Origin: Phreatobacter stygius
GTDB taxonomy: Bacteria; Pseudomonadota; Alphaproteobacteria; Rhizobiales; Phreatobacteraceae
Assembly: GCF_005144885.1 (NCBI RefSeq)
Contig: NZ_CP039690.1
Span: forward strand, 5,655,001 to 5,719,000
Reading direction: 5' to 3'
Length of the DNA stretch: 64,000 bases
Under the pieces are notes generated by a model that had not been told where the DNA came from, searched no databases, and saw only the letters and a list, made by a program, of their open reading frames with translations. Below, one piece after another: positions 26,201 through 34,595 of the stretch. Made by a program: the position numbers and the translations under genes. Each line of letters opens with the position of its first letter. Position 1 is the first letter of the stretch.

Positions 26201-27233
26201 CCCGCCGACCCCGCCGGATCCGAAGGAGACCGCGGCGGCCCAGACCCAGATGAACCGGGAAACCGCGATCACCCAATATGGGCTGAACGCCGCCAACCAG
26301 GTCACGCCCGATGGATCGCTGAGCTACAGGCAGATCGGCACCTGGGCCGACGGCACGCCGCGCTACGAGGCGACCCAGGCGCTCTCCGGTGCCAACCAGA
26401 AGATCTACGACACCACCAAGCGGACCCAGCAGAACGTCGCCGATATCGGAGCGACCCAGTCGGCCAAGATCGGCAGCCTCCTGAACACACCGTTCTCGGC
26501 CGACAACAACGCGATCGAAGGCCGGCTCAACCAGCTGGCGCGCGCCCGCCTCGACCCCCTGCAGGCACAGCAGGAAGACGCCTTGCGCACCCGGCTGGCC
26601 AATCAGGGCATTCAGCCGGGGTCCGCCGCGTTCGAGGCTGAAATGCGCGGCTTCAACCAGTCGAAGAACGACGCCAACAATCAGCTTCTGCTGACCGGCC
26701 GCAATCAGGCGTTTCAGGAACTGCTCACCGAGCGAAACCAGCCGCTGAACGAAATTTCGGCTCTGATGTCCGGCAGCCAAGTGAAGCAGCCGAGCTTTGT
26801 CGGCACGCCGCAGTCGAACGTCGCCAACACCGACTATGCCGGCATGGTCAATGCCAAGCACCAGTCGGACATGGCGGCCTGGAACGCCCAGAACCAGTCC
26901 AACAACGCCATGATGGGCGGGCTGTTCGGCCTGGCCGGCGCCGGGCTTGGCCTGTTCAAGCCGTCCGACCGGCGTTTGAAGCGCGACGTCGCCCGCGTCG
27001 GCGAGCTCGACAACGGCCTCACCGTCTATCGTTACCGCTACCAGGACGGCGGCCCGCCGGAGATCGGCCTGATGGCCGAGGACGTGCGGAAACTCAACCC
27101 CGAAGCCGTCGCCACCATGGAAAACGGCCTGATGGCGGTCGACTACCAGAGTGCCACCAGGCCGGCGCCGGTGAAGCGGGCGGCTCGACGTGCCGGCAAG
27201 CGCAATCCCATCAAGGAGCAGGATCATGGTTGA
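26184..27233 (+). CDS. Fibre protein with C-terminal S74 chaperone domain
   Basis: A 349-residue protein. Residues 1-250 are helical, rich in Gln and Asn, with [20 protein letters not shown] and [14 protein letters not shown]-like coiled stretches ([18 protein letters not shown]). From about residue 258 the segment [19 protein letters not shown], then [24 protein letters not shown] and MAVDY, is the intramolecular chaperone of endosialidases (peptidase S74), which trims itself after trimer folding; the Ser-Asp at its start marks the expected cut site. It overlaps the GNAT gene's end by 17 bases. Confidence 0.8.
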   Translation: MVSTPSPPTPPDPKETAAAQTQMNRETAITQYGLNAANQVTPDGSLSYRQIGTWADGTPRYEATQALSGANQKIYDTTKRTQQNVADIGATQSAKIGSLLNTPFSADNNAIEGRLNQLARARLDPLQAQQEDALRTRLANQGIQPGSAAFEAEMRGFNQSKNDANNQLLLTGRNQAFQELLTERNQPLNEISALMSGSQVKQPSFVGTPQSNVANTDYAGMVNAKHQSDMAAWNAQNQSNNAMMGGLFGLAGAGLGLFKPSDRRLKRDVARVGELDNGLTVYRYRYQDGGPPEIGLMAEDVRKLNPEAVATMENGLMAVDYQSATRPAPVKRAARRAGKRNPIKEQDHG

Positions 27234-28776
27234 ACGTTTCATCCGCGACAGCAATTCCCGGACAACCGAAGGCGCCAAGGCCAAGCGGCGGGCGCTGGCC
27301 GAGCTCCTGATGCGCAACGGCATGAGCACACAGCCGGTCGGCCATTGGATGCAGGGCCTCGCCCGGCTTGCGCAAGGTGCCGTTGGCCTGCGCGACCTGT
27401 ACCGCGATGCGGCCGCGCGGCCTGACGGTCGCGATCCGTCGCCTTACCTCCAGAATGCGGCGATGACGTCGGCTCCGGGCGGGCCGGTGGGATCGCCTCT
27501 GCTGCTGACCGGCGCGAGCCCGGCCGAGGCGCCGGGCGCGCCGGCTTACGCGCCGGTGCCACGGCAGCGGCCGGCGGAATTGGATCGCATGCAGTCGGCC
27601 GGTCCCGGTGACATGATGAACATGCAGGAGGTCAACCCGGCGGCGAACGCCACATCCGCGCGGCGGCGCGGGGGGACGTCATCTGCCTCGAACATCGGCG
27701 ATCCGGTGGCCTCCGATATGCCGCCACATCAGCGCGCGCTTCTGAATGCCATCGCCGGCGGCGAAAGTGCCGGTCGTTACAATGTTCGTTATACGCCACG
27801 TGGCGGCGCAACGTTCGATGGGTACGATCAGCATCCCAGCATCTTCGAGGTCCGCCCAGATGGCCGCCGCTCTTCGGCAGCCGGTCGGTATCAGTTCACG
27901 CGCACGACATGGAATGGCTTGGGCGGAGGCGACTTTTCTCCAGCCAATCAGGACCGACGCGCCTGGCTGTTGGCGACGCAGGACTATCGAAGCCGCACCG
28001 GTCGCAACCTTGATACCGATCTCCAGCAAGGCGGGCTCACGCCGGAGATCGTCAGTGCGTTGGCCCCTACCTGGGAGGCCTTTGGCTCTAGTGCTCGTCG
28101 CCATATTTCGACCTACAACGATAGTCTCTCGCGATATCGTCAGTCCGCGACGGCGACCGACGCGGCGGCAAGTGACCTCCCGTCCCAGAGGGAACAGCAG
28201 CAGGCAGCAGCAGGTTGGACCGCTGCACCTCTGCCGCAGCCTCGCCCGGACGGCGCTCCGCCGCGCACCCTATCCGACCTGACCGCTCCCAATATCGATG
28301 CCGCATTCGCCGATACTCAGCGCATGCAACGGCGCCCCGTGTTCGAGCAGATCCAGCGCGGAGAGATGTGGCGCTATCCATGGCAGCCCGAGACGGCGCG
28401 GCAGCAAGGCGCCGCGCCGGCGCCGATGCAAACGGGTCCGCGGCCTGGCGATGTCCCGGGTTCCGATACCGGCGCGTCCTATGAGGACGTCGAGCGCATG
28501 CGCGGCCGGCCGGCTTTCGGCACCTTCCCGCTGGCGGACGCCTGGAGCGGTCTGCAAGGCCAGATGGGACAGCCGGGATCCTGGTCGCCGCAGGTGGCGC
28601 CGCCGGCCCCCCAGGAGGCTGTCGGCCCGCCGCTTGATCTGCTGCCGCAATATCCGGCGCCAGGACCGGGCCGACCCGGCGCCTATGACGGGCAATGGCA
28701 GGAGCAGCCCCGTCCGACGCCCGACGAGGAGATGGAGATGCGGCGGCGTGGACTGTCGCCTTATGACCTCTACTAA
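27226..28776 (+). CDS. Virion protein with lambda R-like lytic transglycosylase domain
   Basis: A 516-residue structural protein. About residues 168-310 hold a peptidoglycan-cleaving domain like lambda endolysin [16 protein letters not shown] with the likely catalytic Glu, [26 protein letters not shown] and [14 protein letters not shown]. Flanking regions are Pro/Gln/Arg rich and probably disordered. It is encoded among fibre genes and far from the lysis cassette, so it more likely serves cell-wall penetration at DNA entry than host lysis. AAGGAG lies eight bases before the ATG, which overlaps the preceding gene. Its stop codon (TAA) is completed by the first base of the IS481 element. Confidence 0.8.
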   Translation: MVERFIRDSNSRTTEGAKAKRRALAELLMRNGMSTQPVGHWMQGLARLAQGAVGLRDLYRDAAARPDGRDPSPYLQNAAMTSAPGGPVGSPLLLTGASPAEAPGAPAYAPVPRQRPAELDRMQSAGPGDMMNMQEVNPAANATSARRRGGTSSASNIGDPVASDMPPHQRALLNAIAGGESAGRYNVRYTPRGGATFDGYDQHPSIFEVRPDGRRSSAAGRYQFTRTTWNGLGGGDFSPANQDRRAWLLATQDYRSRTGRNLDTDLQQGGLTPEIVSALAPTWEAFGSSARRHISTYNDSLSRYRQSATATDAAASDLPSQREQQQAAAGWTAAPLPQPRPDGAPPRTLSDLTAPNIDAAFADTQRMQRRPVFEQIQRGEMWRYPWQPETARQQGAAPAPMQTGPRPGDVPGSDTGASYEDVERMRGRPAFGTFPLADAWSGLQGQMGQPGSWSPQVAPPAPQEAVGPPLDLLPQYPAPGPGRPGAYDGQWQEQPRPTPDEEMEMRRRGLSPYDLY

Positions 28777-29798
28777 AGTGTTTGATCCCGGGCTTTGATG
28801 GTGCAATCTCGATGCAGGAATCGAGGGACGCGCTATGGGCCAGGTTCTCCACGGGAGCGCCACGACGACTGAGGCGGTCCGTCGAGCGATACAACATAGT
28901 CAAGAGAGCCTGAGGGCTCTGTCTAAGCGCTACGGGATTAACCAGAAGACGGTCGCGAAGTGGAAGAAGCGGACCTCGGTGACCGATGTGCCGACCGGGC
29001 CGAAGAACCCGACTTCGACAGTGCTGACGATTGAGGAAGAGGCCGTGATCGTCGCCTTCCGGAAGCATACTTTGCTGCCGCTCGACGACTGCCTCTATGC
29101 GCTACAGCCGACGATCCCGACGCTGACGCGGTCATCCCTGCACCGCTGCCTGCAGCGTCACGGGATCAGCCGCCTGCCCGAGGTCGAAGGCGAGAAGCCG
29201 GCGAAGACGAAGTTCAAATCCTATCCGATCGGCTTCTTCCACATCGATATCGCCGAGGTGCAGACCGCTGAGGGCAAGCTGTACCTCTATGTCGCCATCG
29301 ATCGCACGAGCAAATTCGCCGTCGTACAGATCGTCAGGAAGACGGGGCGGACCTCCGCGTCAGCCTTCCTCTCGGCCTTGATCGAGGCCGTCCCCTACAA
29401 GATCCATACCGTTCTCACCGACAACGGCATCCAGTTCACCTTCCCGCCACGGTATGCCGATGGTCCGACGGCGCGCTACGTGACGCACATGTTCGGCATG
29501 CGCTGCCAGGAGAACGGCATCGAGCACCGCCTCACCAAGGTGAAGCACCCTTGGACGAACGGCCAGGTCGAGCGCATGAACCGCACCATCAAAGAAGCCA
29601 CCGTCAAGCGTTACCACTACGACAGCCACCGGCAGTTCGAAGCGCATCTCGCCGACTTCGTCAGCGCCTACAATTTCGGGCGGAGGCTGAAGACCCTCAA
29701 GGGCCTCACACCCTACGAATTCATCTGCAAACTCTGGACAACAGAGCCTCAACGATTCAGGCTCGATCCACTCCATCAAATGCCGGGACTAAACACTT
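28776..29798 (+). mobile_element. IS481-family insertion sequence
   Basis: A 1023-bp element with 26-bp terminal inverted repeats that match at 22 positions: both ends begin AAGTGTTT and end TTTGATGG, with a shared TCCCGG between. It carries one transposase gene. The target duplication is unclear: at most TA or a single base can be made out. Joining the flanks across the element gives CTCTACTAG or CTCTACTAA, restoring the stop codon of the preceding gene. Confidence 0.88.
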
Positions 29799-29800
29799 AG
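28835..29800 (+). CDS. IS481-family transposase
   Basis: A 321-residue DDE transposase. The N terminus is a helix-turn-helix (VRRAIQHSQESLRALSKRYG, then TVAKWKKR), and the integrase core carries the three acids in GFFHIDIAEVQ, HTVLTDNGIQF and WTNGQVERMN. The C terminus (YNFGRRLKTLKGLTPYEFIC) is typical of IS481. The protein looks intact. Its TAG stop begins with the last base of the right inverted repeat and is completed by flanking phage DNA. Confidence 0.9.
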   Translation: MGQVLHGSATTTEAVRRAIQHSQESLRALSKRYGINQKTVAKWKKRTSVTDVPTGPKNPTSTVLTIEEEAVIVAFRKHTLLPLDDCLYALQPTIPTLTRSSLHRCLQRHGISRLPEVEGEKPAKTKFKSYPIGFFHIDIAEVQTAEGKLYLYVAIDRTSKFAVVQIVRKTGRTSASAFLSALIEAVPYKIHTVLTDNGIQFTFPPRYADGPTARYVTHMFGMRCQENGIEHRLTKVKHPWTNGQVERMNRTIKEATVKRYHYDSHRQFEAHLADFVSAYNFGRRLKTLKGLTPYEFICKLWTTEPQRFRLDPLHQMPGLNT

Positions 29801-29903
29801 AATGGCCTTGCCCGGCCGCAGCGACTGATCGGCGCCGGTGACCGCGGGGTCACGGCGGATGGGACGTCGCGGAGACCTCTCAGCCCCAAAGCAAATCCCA
29901 TTC

Positions 29904-29935
29904 GGCCCTGCCTCTCTGGCGGGGCCTTTTCTTTT
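29904..29935 (+). terminator. Terminator before the collar fibre gene
   Basis: GGCCCTGCC and GGCGGGGCC form a nine-pair stem (one G-U) with loop TCTCT, followed by TTTTCTTTT. The next gene's Shine-Dalgarno (GGAGAAG) starts immediately after the T-run, so it sits inside the late operon rather than at its end. Confidence 0.75.
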
Positions 29936-29946
29936 GGAGAAGCGTC

Positions 29947-30897
29947 ATGCCCCGCAACGGATCCGGCATCTATTCGCCCCCGCCGGGCACCACGGTCGCG
30001 CCGAATACGCTGGCCGATGCCACCGCCATGGAGACGCGGCTGTCGGATCTCGGCGCCGAGATTTCAGCCTCCATGCCGATCAACGGGGTCAGGCCGATGA
30101 CCGGGCCGCTGCTGGTGGTTCCCGGTTCCGCCGCGGCGCCGGGCGCGGCCTTTGCCGGCGACGTCTCAAGCGGCATCGCGACGGTGTCCGGTCGCACGGC
30201 ACTGGTCAAAGGCGGCGTGGCGGGGATTTCGGCCTCGGCGACGGACGTGCAGTCGTTCCTGCCGATGATCGTCCCCGATCTCACGGTGACCGGCACTCTC
30301 AACAGCCCAGGCGCATTCCAGCCCGGAATGATGATCGACTATGCCGGCGCTACGCCGCCGACTGGATGGCTGTTCGCAGCCGGGCAAGTCCTACTTCGCG
30401 CGACCTATCCGGCGCTGTTCGCAGCGATCGGTGTGCTGCACAACACTGGCGGCGAGCTCGGCACGGAATTCCGCCTGCCAGACAGCCGCGGCAGCATCAC
30501 GGCCGCGCCGGATAACATGGGCGGAAACAACGCCAATCGCATGACCGCTGCGGGCGCCGCCGCCACAACAGTCGGGGGCAGGTTTGGCGCCGCTACCCAC
30601 CAACTGACCGGAGCCGAGACCGGACCGCACGTCCATATCGGTTCCACTGACGGCGCCCCGCCGTTCACGCCGACCTATACGCTCACTCGGGCTCTGGATT
30701 TTGCGGCGCCTGGCAGCCCCGAATTCAGGATCGGCCGCGGGCAGCCTGTCGATTCCTCGGCGTTGCCGACACGGACCGGCGCGATCGATCCGATCCCATA
30801 CCCGTCCCAGACGTTCACGACGGCCTCGGCCGGGTCAGGGTTCGCGCACAACAACGTGCAGCCAACGCTGTTCATCCCGAAAATCATCAAGACCTGA
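29947..30897 (+). CDS. Tail collar domain fibre protein
   Basis: A 316-residue fibre. The N terminus is an attachment region (RLSDLGAEISASMPINGVRP with a preceding Pro-rich stretch). From about residue 120, FQPGMMIDYAGATPPTGWLF, RATYPALFAAIG, GTEFRLPDSRG and the C-terminal HVHIG and NVQPTLFIPKIIKT match the phage tail collar (microcystin-dependent protein) domain. It probably contributes to receptor binding. Translation starts from an ATG with GGAGAAG six bases upstream. Confidence 0.8.
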   Translation: MPRNGSGIYSPPPGTTVAPNTLADATAMETRLSDLGAEISASMPINGVRPMTGPLLVVPGSAAAPGAAFAGDVSSGIATVSGRTALVKGGVAGISASATDVQSFLPMIVPDLTVTGTLNSPGAFQPGMMIDYAGATPPTGWLFAAGQVLLRATYPALFAAIGVLHNTGGELGTEFRLPDSRGSITAAPDNMGGNNANRMTAAGAAATTVGGRFGAATHQLTGAETGPHVHIGSTDGAPPFTPTYTLTRALDFAAPGSPEFRIGRGQPVDSSALPTRTGAIDPIPYPSQTFTTASAGSGFAHNNVQPTLFIPKIIKT

Positions 30898-30906
30898 GGT
30901 CGCGCC

Positions 30907-32361
30907 ATGCCGGTTTCCGTCGGTCCCGCTGGTCGCTCCTACGCGATCGTCTCGAACAGCTTCACCAATGCCGCCTCAGGCACGGTCATTTCGCCATCTG
31001 ACGGCAATGCCGCGCACACCGACCTTGCTACCGGCATCAACACCGCGCTGACCTATGCGCCGATTGACGGTCAGCGGCGGATGATGGGCATCCAAGCCCA
31101 CACCGCGACGCCACCCGGGTCCCCTGCCGACGGCCAGGTCTGGCTCGTTGCGACGGGTGGAACCGGTGTCTTTGCCGGCAAGGATAAGAAATATGCCGCC
31201 TTCGCCGCCGCATCCTGGACGTTCTTTGATCCGTTGCCCGGCGATAAGGCGATCGTGGTCAGCACGCGGCAGAGTTTTCTCTACGATGCCGCCGGTGTTT
31301 GGCAACCCGGCAATGCGCTGGCCGGGGCAAACAGCGACATCACATCGCTTGCAGGCCTGACAACAGCTCTATCGGTCGGCCAGGGCGGCACCGGGGGGAA
31401 CACCCAGGCAACTGCGCGCACTGGGCTAGGCGCCGCAGCGTCGGGCGCCAATGGCGACATCACGGCACTCGGCGGCCTGACGACGGCGTTGTCGATTGCC
31501 CAGGGCGGCACAGGCGCAACCACGGCCGCCGGCATCCGCACGGCCCTGAGCTTGCCCGCTGCCACAACCGTAGGCCTGCTCGCTCGCTACACCGGTACGG
31601 CTGGCCAGCAGGGCCAGTCGCAAATATCGGAGGACGGCTCCGGCAATGTCGGCGTTGTCACCGCGGCGCCTGATGGGCGGTTCACCGTAAATGCCGGGTC
31701 GGCAGCTCTCACATCGCTTAGCGTACTCAACCCGACGGGGTTCCAGCTCGCCACATATCACTACCTGACCACCGGCGGCGCTTCCGTCGTCCGGCGGCCG
31801 CTGTCTGGCGTGCTCCATAAGGTCGGAAGTAATGATTTTTCGAACTATCAGGGAACATATACGATCCAGACGACCGTTCCCGGCGGCGCAATGGCCGATC
31901 GGCTCTCCATCGATCCCAGCGGTCACATCACACCAGGCGCCGATAACACCCAAAATTTCGGTTCAGCATCGTTCCGGCTCAAAGAACTGTTCGCCGGCAC
32001 GAGTATTATCAATACCTCGGACGCCGCGGAAAAGAAGGCGCTCGGACCAGCCGATGACGACCTTCTTCGCGCCGCGCTCGACACCGAAATGGTCGCGTAT
32101 CAGTGGTTGGCCGCGATCGAGCTGAAGGGCGAAGACGCTGCGCGCATACATTTCGGCCCGACGGCGCAAGGTTTCCGTGATGCGTGCCTCGCGCGCGGCG
32201 TCGATCCGACCCGCATCGCCGCCTATTGCGAGGACGAGGTGACCGAGGACGGCACCACGTTCATCCGACACGGTCTGCGCCTCGATCAATTCGACCGCCT
32301 GCTCAACCACGCCCGCTGGCTCGTCTATCGCGGCGAGCTGGCTTACGCACCGCCGGCCTGA
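30907..32361 (+). CDS. Tail fibre with DUF2793-like and S74 chaperone domains
   Basis: A 484-residue fibre. About residues 65-135 (PPGSPADGQVWLVATGGTG, ASWTFFDPLPGDKAIV, FLYDAAGVW) resemble DUF2793, common in alphaproteobacterial tail fibres. Two copies of a 40-residue repeat follow (DITSLAGLTTALSVGQGGTG and DITALGGLTTALSIAQGGTG). The C-terminal 120 residues are an S74 chaperone: SDAAEKKALG, then YQWLAAIELKGEDAARIHFG and GFRDACLARG. It starts nine bases after the collar protein's stop. Two S74 genes in one tail suggest two separately folded trimers. Confidence 0.8.
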   Translation: MPVSVGPAGRSYAIVSNSFTNAASGTVISPSDGNAAHTDLATGINTALTYAPIDGQRRMMGIQAHTATPPGSPADGQVWLVATGGTGVFAGKDKKYAAFAAASWTFFDPLPGDKAIVVSTRQSFLYDAAGVWQPGNALAGANSDITSLAGLTTALSVGQGGTGGNTQATARTGLGAAASGANGDITALGGLTTALSIAQGGTGATTAAGIRTALSLPAATTVGLLARYTGTAGQQGQSQISEDGSGNVGVVTAAPDGRFTVNAGSAALTSLSVLNPTGFQLATYHYLTTGGASVVRRPLSGVLHKVGSNDFSNYQGTYTIQTTVPGGAMADRLSIDPSGHITPGADNTQNFGSASFRLKELFAGTSIINTSDAAEKKALGPADDDLLRAALDTEMVAYQWLAAIELKGEDAARIHFGPTAQGFRDACLARGVDPTRIAAYCEDEVTEDGTTFIRHGLRLDQFDRLLNHARWLVYRGELAYAPPA

Positions 32362-32373
32362 CCTGATCCACCC

Positions 32374-32493
32374 ATGACAATCAACCTTGCCGACCTCGCC
32401 GTGACCGCGGCGGGGCTTTTCGTGTTGGTCGCGCTGCTGGTCTTCGCGGTCGACACGTCCCGACAAATCCACAACCGAGAGACCAAGCCATGA
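32374..32493 (+). CDS. 39-residue single-pass membrane protein of the lysis cassette
   Basis: MTINLADLAVTAAGLFVLVA continues as LLVFAVDTSRQIHNRETKP: one hydrophobic helix of about 20 residues and a short polar C terminus. Its TGA overlaps the endolysin ATG (ATGA), so it is translationally coupled to the lysis genes. A tiny holin, antiholin or spanin-related role is possible; nothing in the sequence decides. Confidence 0.6.
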   Translation: MTINLADLAVTAAGLFVLVALLVFAVDTSRQIHNRETKP

Positions 32494-33323
32494 CGATCAC
32501 GGTGACCGCCGCGACGTTGCGCCGGATCGCGCCGGATGCGCGGTCGGACATCATCCTCCATCTCGCGCCGGCTTTGACCGCCGGCTTTCCCGCCGGCGGC
32601 ATCACGTCGCCGGCACGCGCCGCGCATTTCCTGGCCCAGGCGGCCCATGAGACCGACGGTTTCCGCACCCTGGTCGAATATGGCGACGCGGCCTATTTCC
32701 GGCGTTATGACGGCCGGCGCGACCTCGGCAATGTCCAGGCCGGCGACGGCGCGCGCTATCGTGGCCGCGGCATCTTCCAGCTCACCGGCCGGGCGAATTA
32801 CCGCAGCTTCGGCGCGAAGATCGGCGTCAACCTGGAGGGCTTGCCGGAGGCGGCGGCGCTGCCGGCCAATTCGACGGCGACCGCGCTGGCCTATTGGAAC
32901 GACCGGGCTTTGAGCGCCCATGCCGACCGCGACGACCTGCGCTGCATCACCCGGCGGATCAATGGCGGTTTCAACGGCCTGGCCGATCGTGAGGCCAGGC
33001 TGATCCGCGCCAAGGCGGCGCTATCAGGCCAGCCGGCGAGCGCGGCGGTCAACGAGATCACCACCCGCGCGACGCAGGGCAAGCGCGCGGCCACCCGGGC
33101 GGCCGCCGGGGCAGGGGGCGCGGCAACCGCCGGCACGGCCGGCACGGCCACGACCGTCGCGCCGAAAGCCGAGACATCGGCCGATGGCTCGCCCATCGCG
33201 GCCGGCATCGTCCTCGCCCTGGTCTTCGGCGGGGCCTTCGTTGTCCTCGCCGGGCGGGCCTGGTCGAAAGGCCGGCAGGCCCGGGCGTTCAGGGCCAATG
33301 CAGCACAGGGGGCGGGGGCATGA
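32490..33323 (+). CDS. GH19-type endolysin with C-terminal membrane segment
   Basis: A 277-residue endolysin of the chitinase GH19/lysozyme-like family that should cleave peptidoglycan glycan. The catalytic Glu lies in AAHETDGFRTLVEYG (about residue 54); YRGRGIFQLTGRANY and ITRRINGGFNGLADRE complete the catalytic domain (residues 1-180). A Thr/Ala-rich linker leads to one transmembrane helix near the C terminus (SPIAAGIVLALVFGGAFVVL). A C-terminal anchor would hold the enzyme in the membrane until release or depolarisation. It is coupled to the gene before it (ATGA) and the gene after it (ATGA). Confidence 0.82.
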   Translation: MTITVTAATLRRIAPDARSDIILHLAPALTAGFPAGGITSPARAAHFLAQAAHETDGFRTLVEYGDAAYFRRYDGRRDLGNVQAGDGARYRGRGIFQLTGRANYRSFGAKIGVNLEGLPEAAALPANSTATALAYWNDRALSAHADRDDLRCITRRINGGFNGLADREARLIRAKAALSGQPASAAVNEITTRATQGKRAATRAAAGAGGAATAGTAGTATTVAPKAETSADGSPIAAGIVLALVFGGAFVVLAGRAWSKGRQARAFRANAAQGAGA

Positions 33324-33868
33324 GCGCTTTCGACGACATCGCGCGAAAGATCGCCGCCGCCGGCGCACCGGTCATTGGCGGCTTCATCGGCACCGCCATT
33401 GGCGGCCCGGCCGGCGCCATTGCCGGGTCGCTCGCCGGCAAGGCGCTCGAGGCGGTGGCCGAAAGCCTCGGCACGGATGCCACGCCGGAAGCCGTCGGCA
33501 TGGCCATCGACAGGGATCCGGGCGCGGCCGCCAAGCTCGCCGCGACGGAAGCCCGCGCCGGCGAGATCGTGAAGGTCTGGCAGGCCGAGGCGCAGCGGGC
33601 GAGTGATGCTCAGGCCGCCGAGATCGCCCGGGGCTTCACCGCCTGGCAGGCCATGCGCATCGCCATCCAGGTGATCGTCTGGGGCGGCTGGTCGGTGATC
33701 GGGCTCACCGGCATCTTCGGCGGCAATTGGGGCGTCAGGCCGCTGGTGCCCTTGACCGAACTGATCGGCGCCTGGGGCACCGTCACCACGGTCTGGCTGA
33801 TCGTCTTCCACGGCGGCCATACCGTGAAGGAGGTCCTGCCGGCGCTGAAATTCGGCAAGGCCCGATGA
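33320..33868 (+). CDS. Holin, 3TM gene-transfer-release type (probable)
   Basis: A 182-residue membrane protein. The N terminus is Gly/Ala rich (GGFIGTAIGGPAGAIAGSLA, GKALEAVAESLG), followed by TPEAVGMAIDRDPGAAAKLA, a charged helix, and two C-terminal transmembrane helices (AIQVIVWGGWSVIGLTGIFG, GTVTTVWLIVFHGGHTV). This pattern matches the three-TM holins first described from gene transfer agents. It overlaps the endolysin stop by four bases. Confidence 0.7.
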   Translation: MSAFDDIARKIAAAGAPVIGGFIGTAIGGPAGAIAGSLAGKALEAVAESLGTDATPEAVGMAIDRDPGAAAKLAATEARAGEIVKVWQAEAQRASDAQAAEIARGFTAWQAMRIAIQVIVWGGWSVIGLTGIFGGNWGVRPLVPLTELIGAWGTVTTVWLIVFHGGHTVKEVLPALKFGKAR

Positions 33869-34116
33869 GGCCGGTGCGGATCAACCCGGAGATCAACATC
33901 TGGTCGATCCTGGCGACGCTCTGCATGGTCGGCGCGGCCGGGCTGTGGCTGCAGGCCGACGTCCGCGACCTGAAGGCCGAGGACGTCAGGATCATCGAGC
34001 GGGTCAAACGCATCGAGGACCGAACCGAGCGCGACCGTGACACCATCGCCACCATCCAGGGCGATATCCGGGTGATCAGGCAGATCCTGGAGGGCAACCG
34101 GCCCCGCCCGCCGTGA
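33865..34116 (+). CDS. Membrane protein with coiled coil, spanin-like
   Basis: An 83-residue protein with one N-terminal transmembrane helix (INIWSILATLCMVGAAGLWL) and a charged coiled coil (DVRIIERVKRIEDRTERD, TIATIQGDIRVIRQILEG). Topology and position after endolysin and holin are those of an inner-membrane spanin, but no outer-membrane partner lipoprotein is encoded within it or just downstream. The ATG overlaps the holin stop (ATGA). Confidence 0.6.
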   Translation: MRPVRINPEINIWSILATLCMVGAAGLWLQADVRDLKAEDVRIIERVKRIEDRTERDRDTIATIQGDIRVIRQILEGNRPRPP

Positions 34117-34155
34117 CAGCATCAGTGCAGTGCATGCCGTTTCCTCCCCTGACCT

Positions 34156-34192
34156 GGCGCCGCGTGTCCTTCCGGATGCGCGGCGCCTTTTT
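34156..34192 (+). terminator. Strong terminator at the end of the phage block
   Basis: A perfect nine-base stem (GGCGCCGCG with CGCGGCGCC), a 14-base loop and TTTTT. The sequence right after it, CTCCTGGAGAAAG, looks like another Shine-Dalgarno, as after the terminator before the collar gene, but no gene follows. It closes the late operon. Confidence 0.8.
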
Positions 34193-34375
34193 CTCCTGGA
34201 GAAAGAACGGCGCCGACCAGCCAAGTGTCATGCGGAAGCGGATCGAACGCAGCAAATTGCCGAATCCGTTGCCACCAGGGCTCTGGCAGGAGCTCGGCTG
34301 GGCGAGGAATGAGTGCTGCCGGTTCGCCACGGTCGCCCGAGACGTGCCGCAAACCGATATGTTTCAGGATTGGAA

Positions 34376-34450
34376 TGGTGGGCGCGACAGGGATTGAACC
34401 TGTGACCCCTCCCGTGTGAAGGGAGTGCTCTCCCGCTGAGCTACGCGCCC
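34376..34450 (-). tRNA. tRNA-Val (anticodon CAC)
   Basis: All four arms can be drawn: acceptor GGGCGCG/CGCGCCC, D-arm, anticodon stem CTCCC/GGGAG with loop TTCACAC (anticodon CAC), T-arm ACAGG/CCTGT with loop TTCAATC, and an encoded CCA. The 3' end points toward the phage block, the orientation in which phages integrate, but no matching sequence was found at the block's other end. Confidence 0.92.
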
Positions 34451-34595
34451 CACCGTGGGGAGCCGCGTTCCTAGCGGCTCCCGGGCCGGGGTGTCAAGAA
34501 TGCAGCGGCGGCGGAAGCGACTTATCCGCACCGCGGCCTTGGTGCCGGGCAGGGTGGGGCGGCGGTCCGATCCGCACCGCCACCCCGCCGCGGCC

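Larger units (their letters stand above)
11650..34200 (+). mobile_element. Virion-only prophage block (podovirus-like late region)
   Basis: About 22.5 kb in which nearly all genes run on the plus strand in the order expected of a short-tailed phage: terS, terL, portal, scaffold, capsid, adaptors, nozzle, fibres, virion lysozyme, endolysin, holin, spanin-like. No tape-measure gene is present, which fits a podovirus. Integrase, excisionase, repressor, replication and late-activator genes were not found. It starts with a sigma70-like promoter and terminator leader and ends with a strong terminator 184 bp before a tRNA-Val. An IS481 copy interrupts it. Confidence 0.85.

Noticed and set aside
34193-34375. 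Small frame after the final phage terminator preceded by a ribosome-binding-like sequence
   Set aside because: The frame runs on into the tRNA gene and its translation shows no family features; there is no start codon at a good distance from the ribosome-binding-like sequence.
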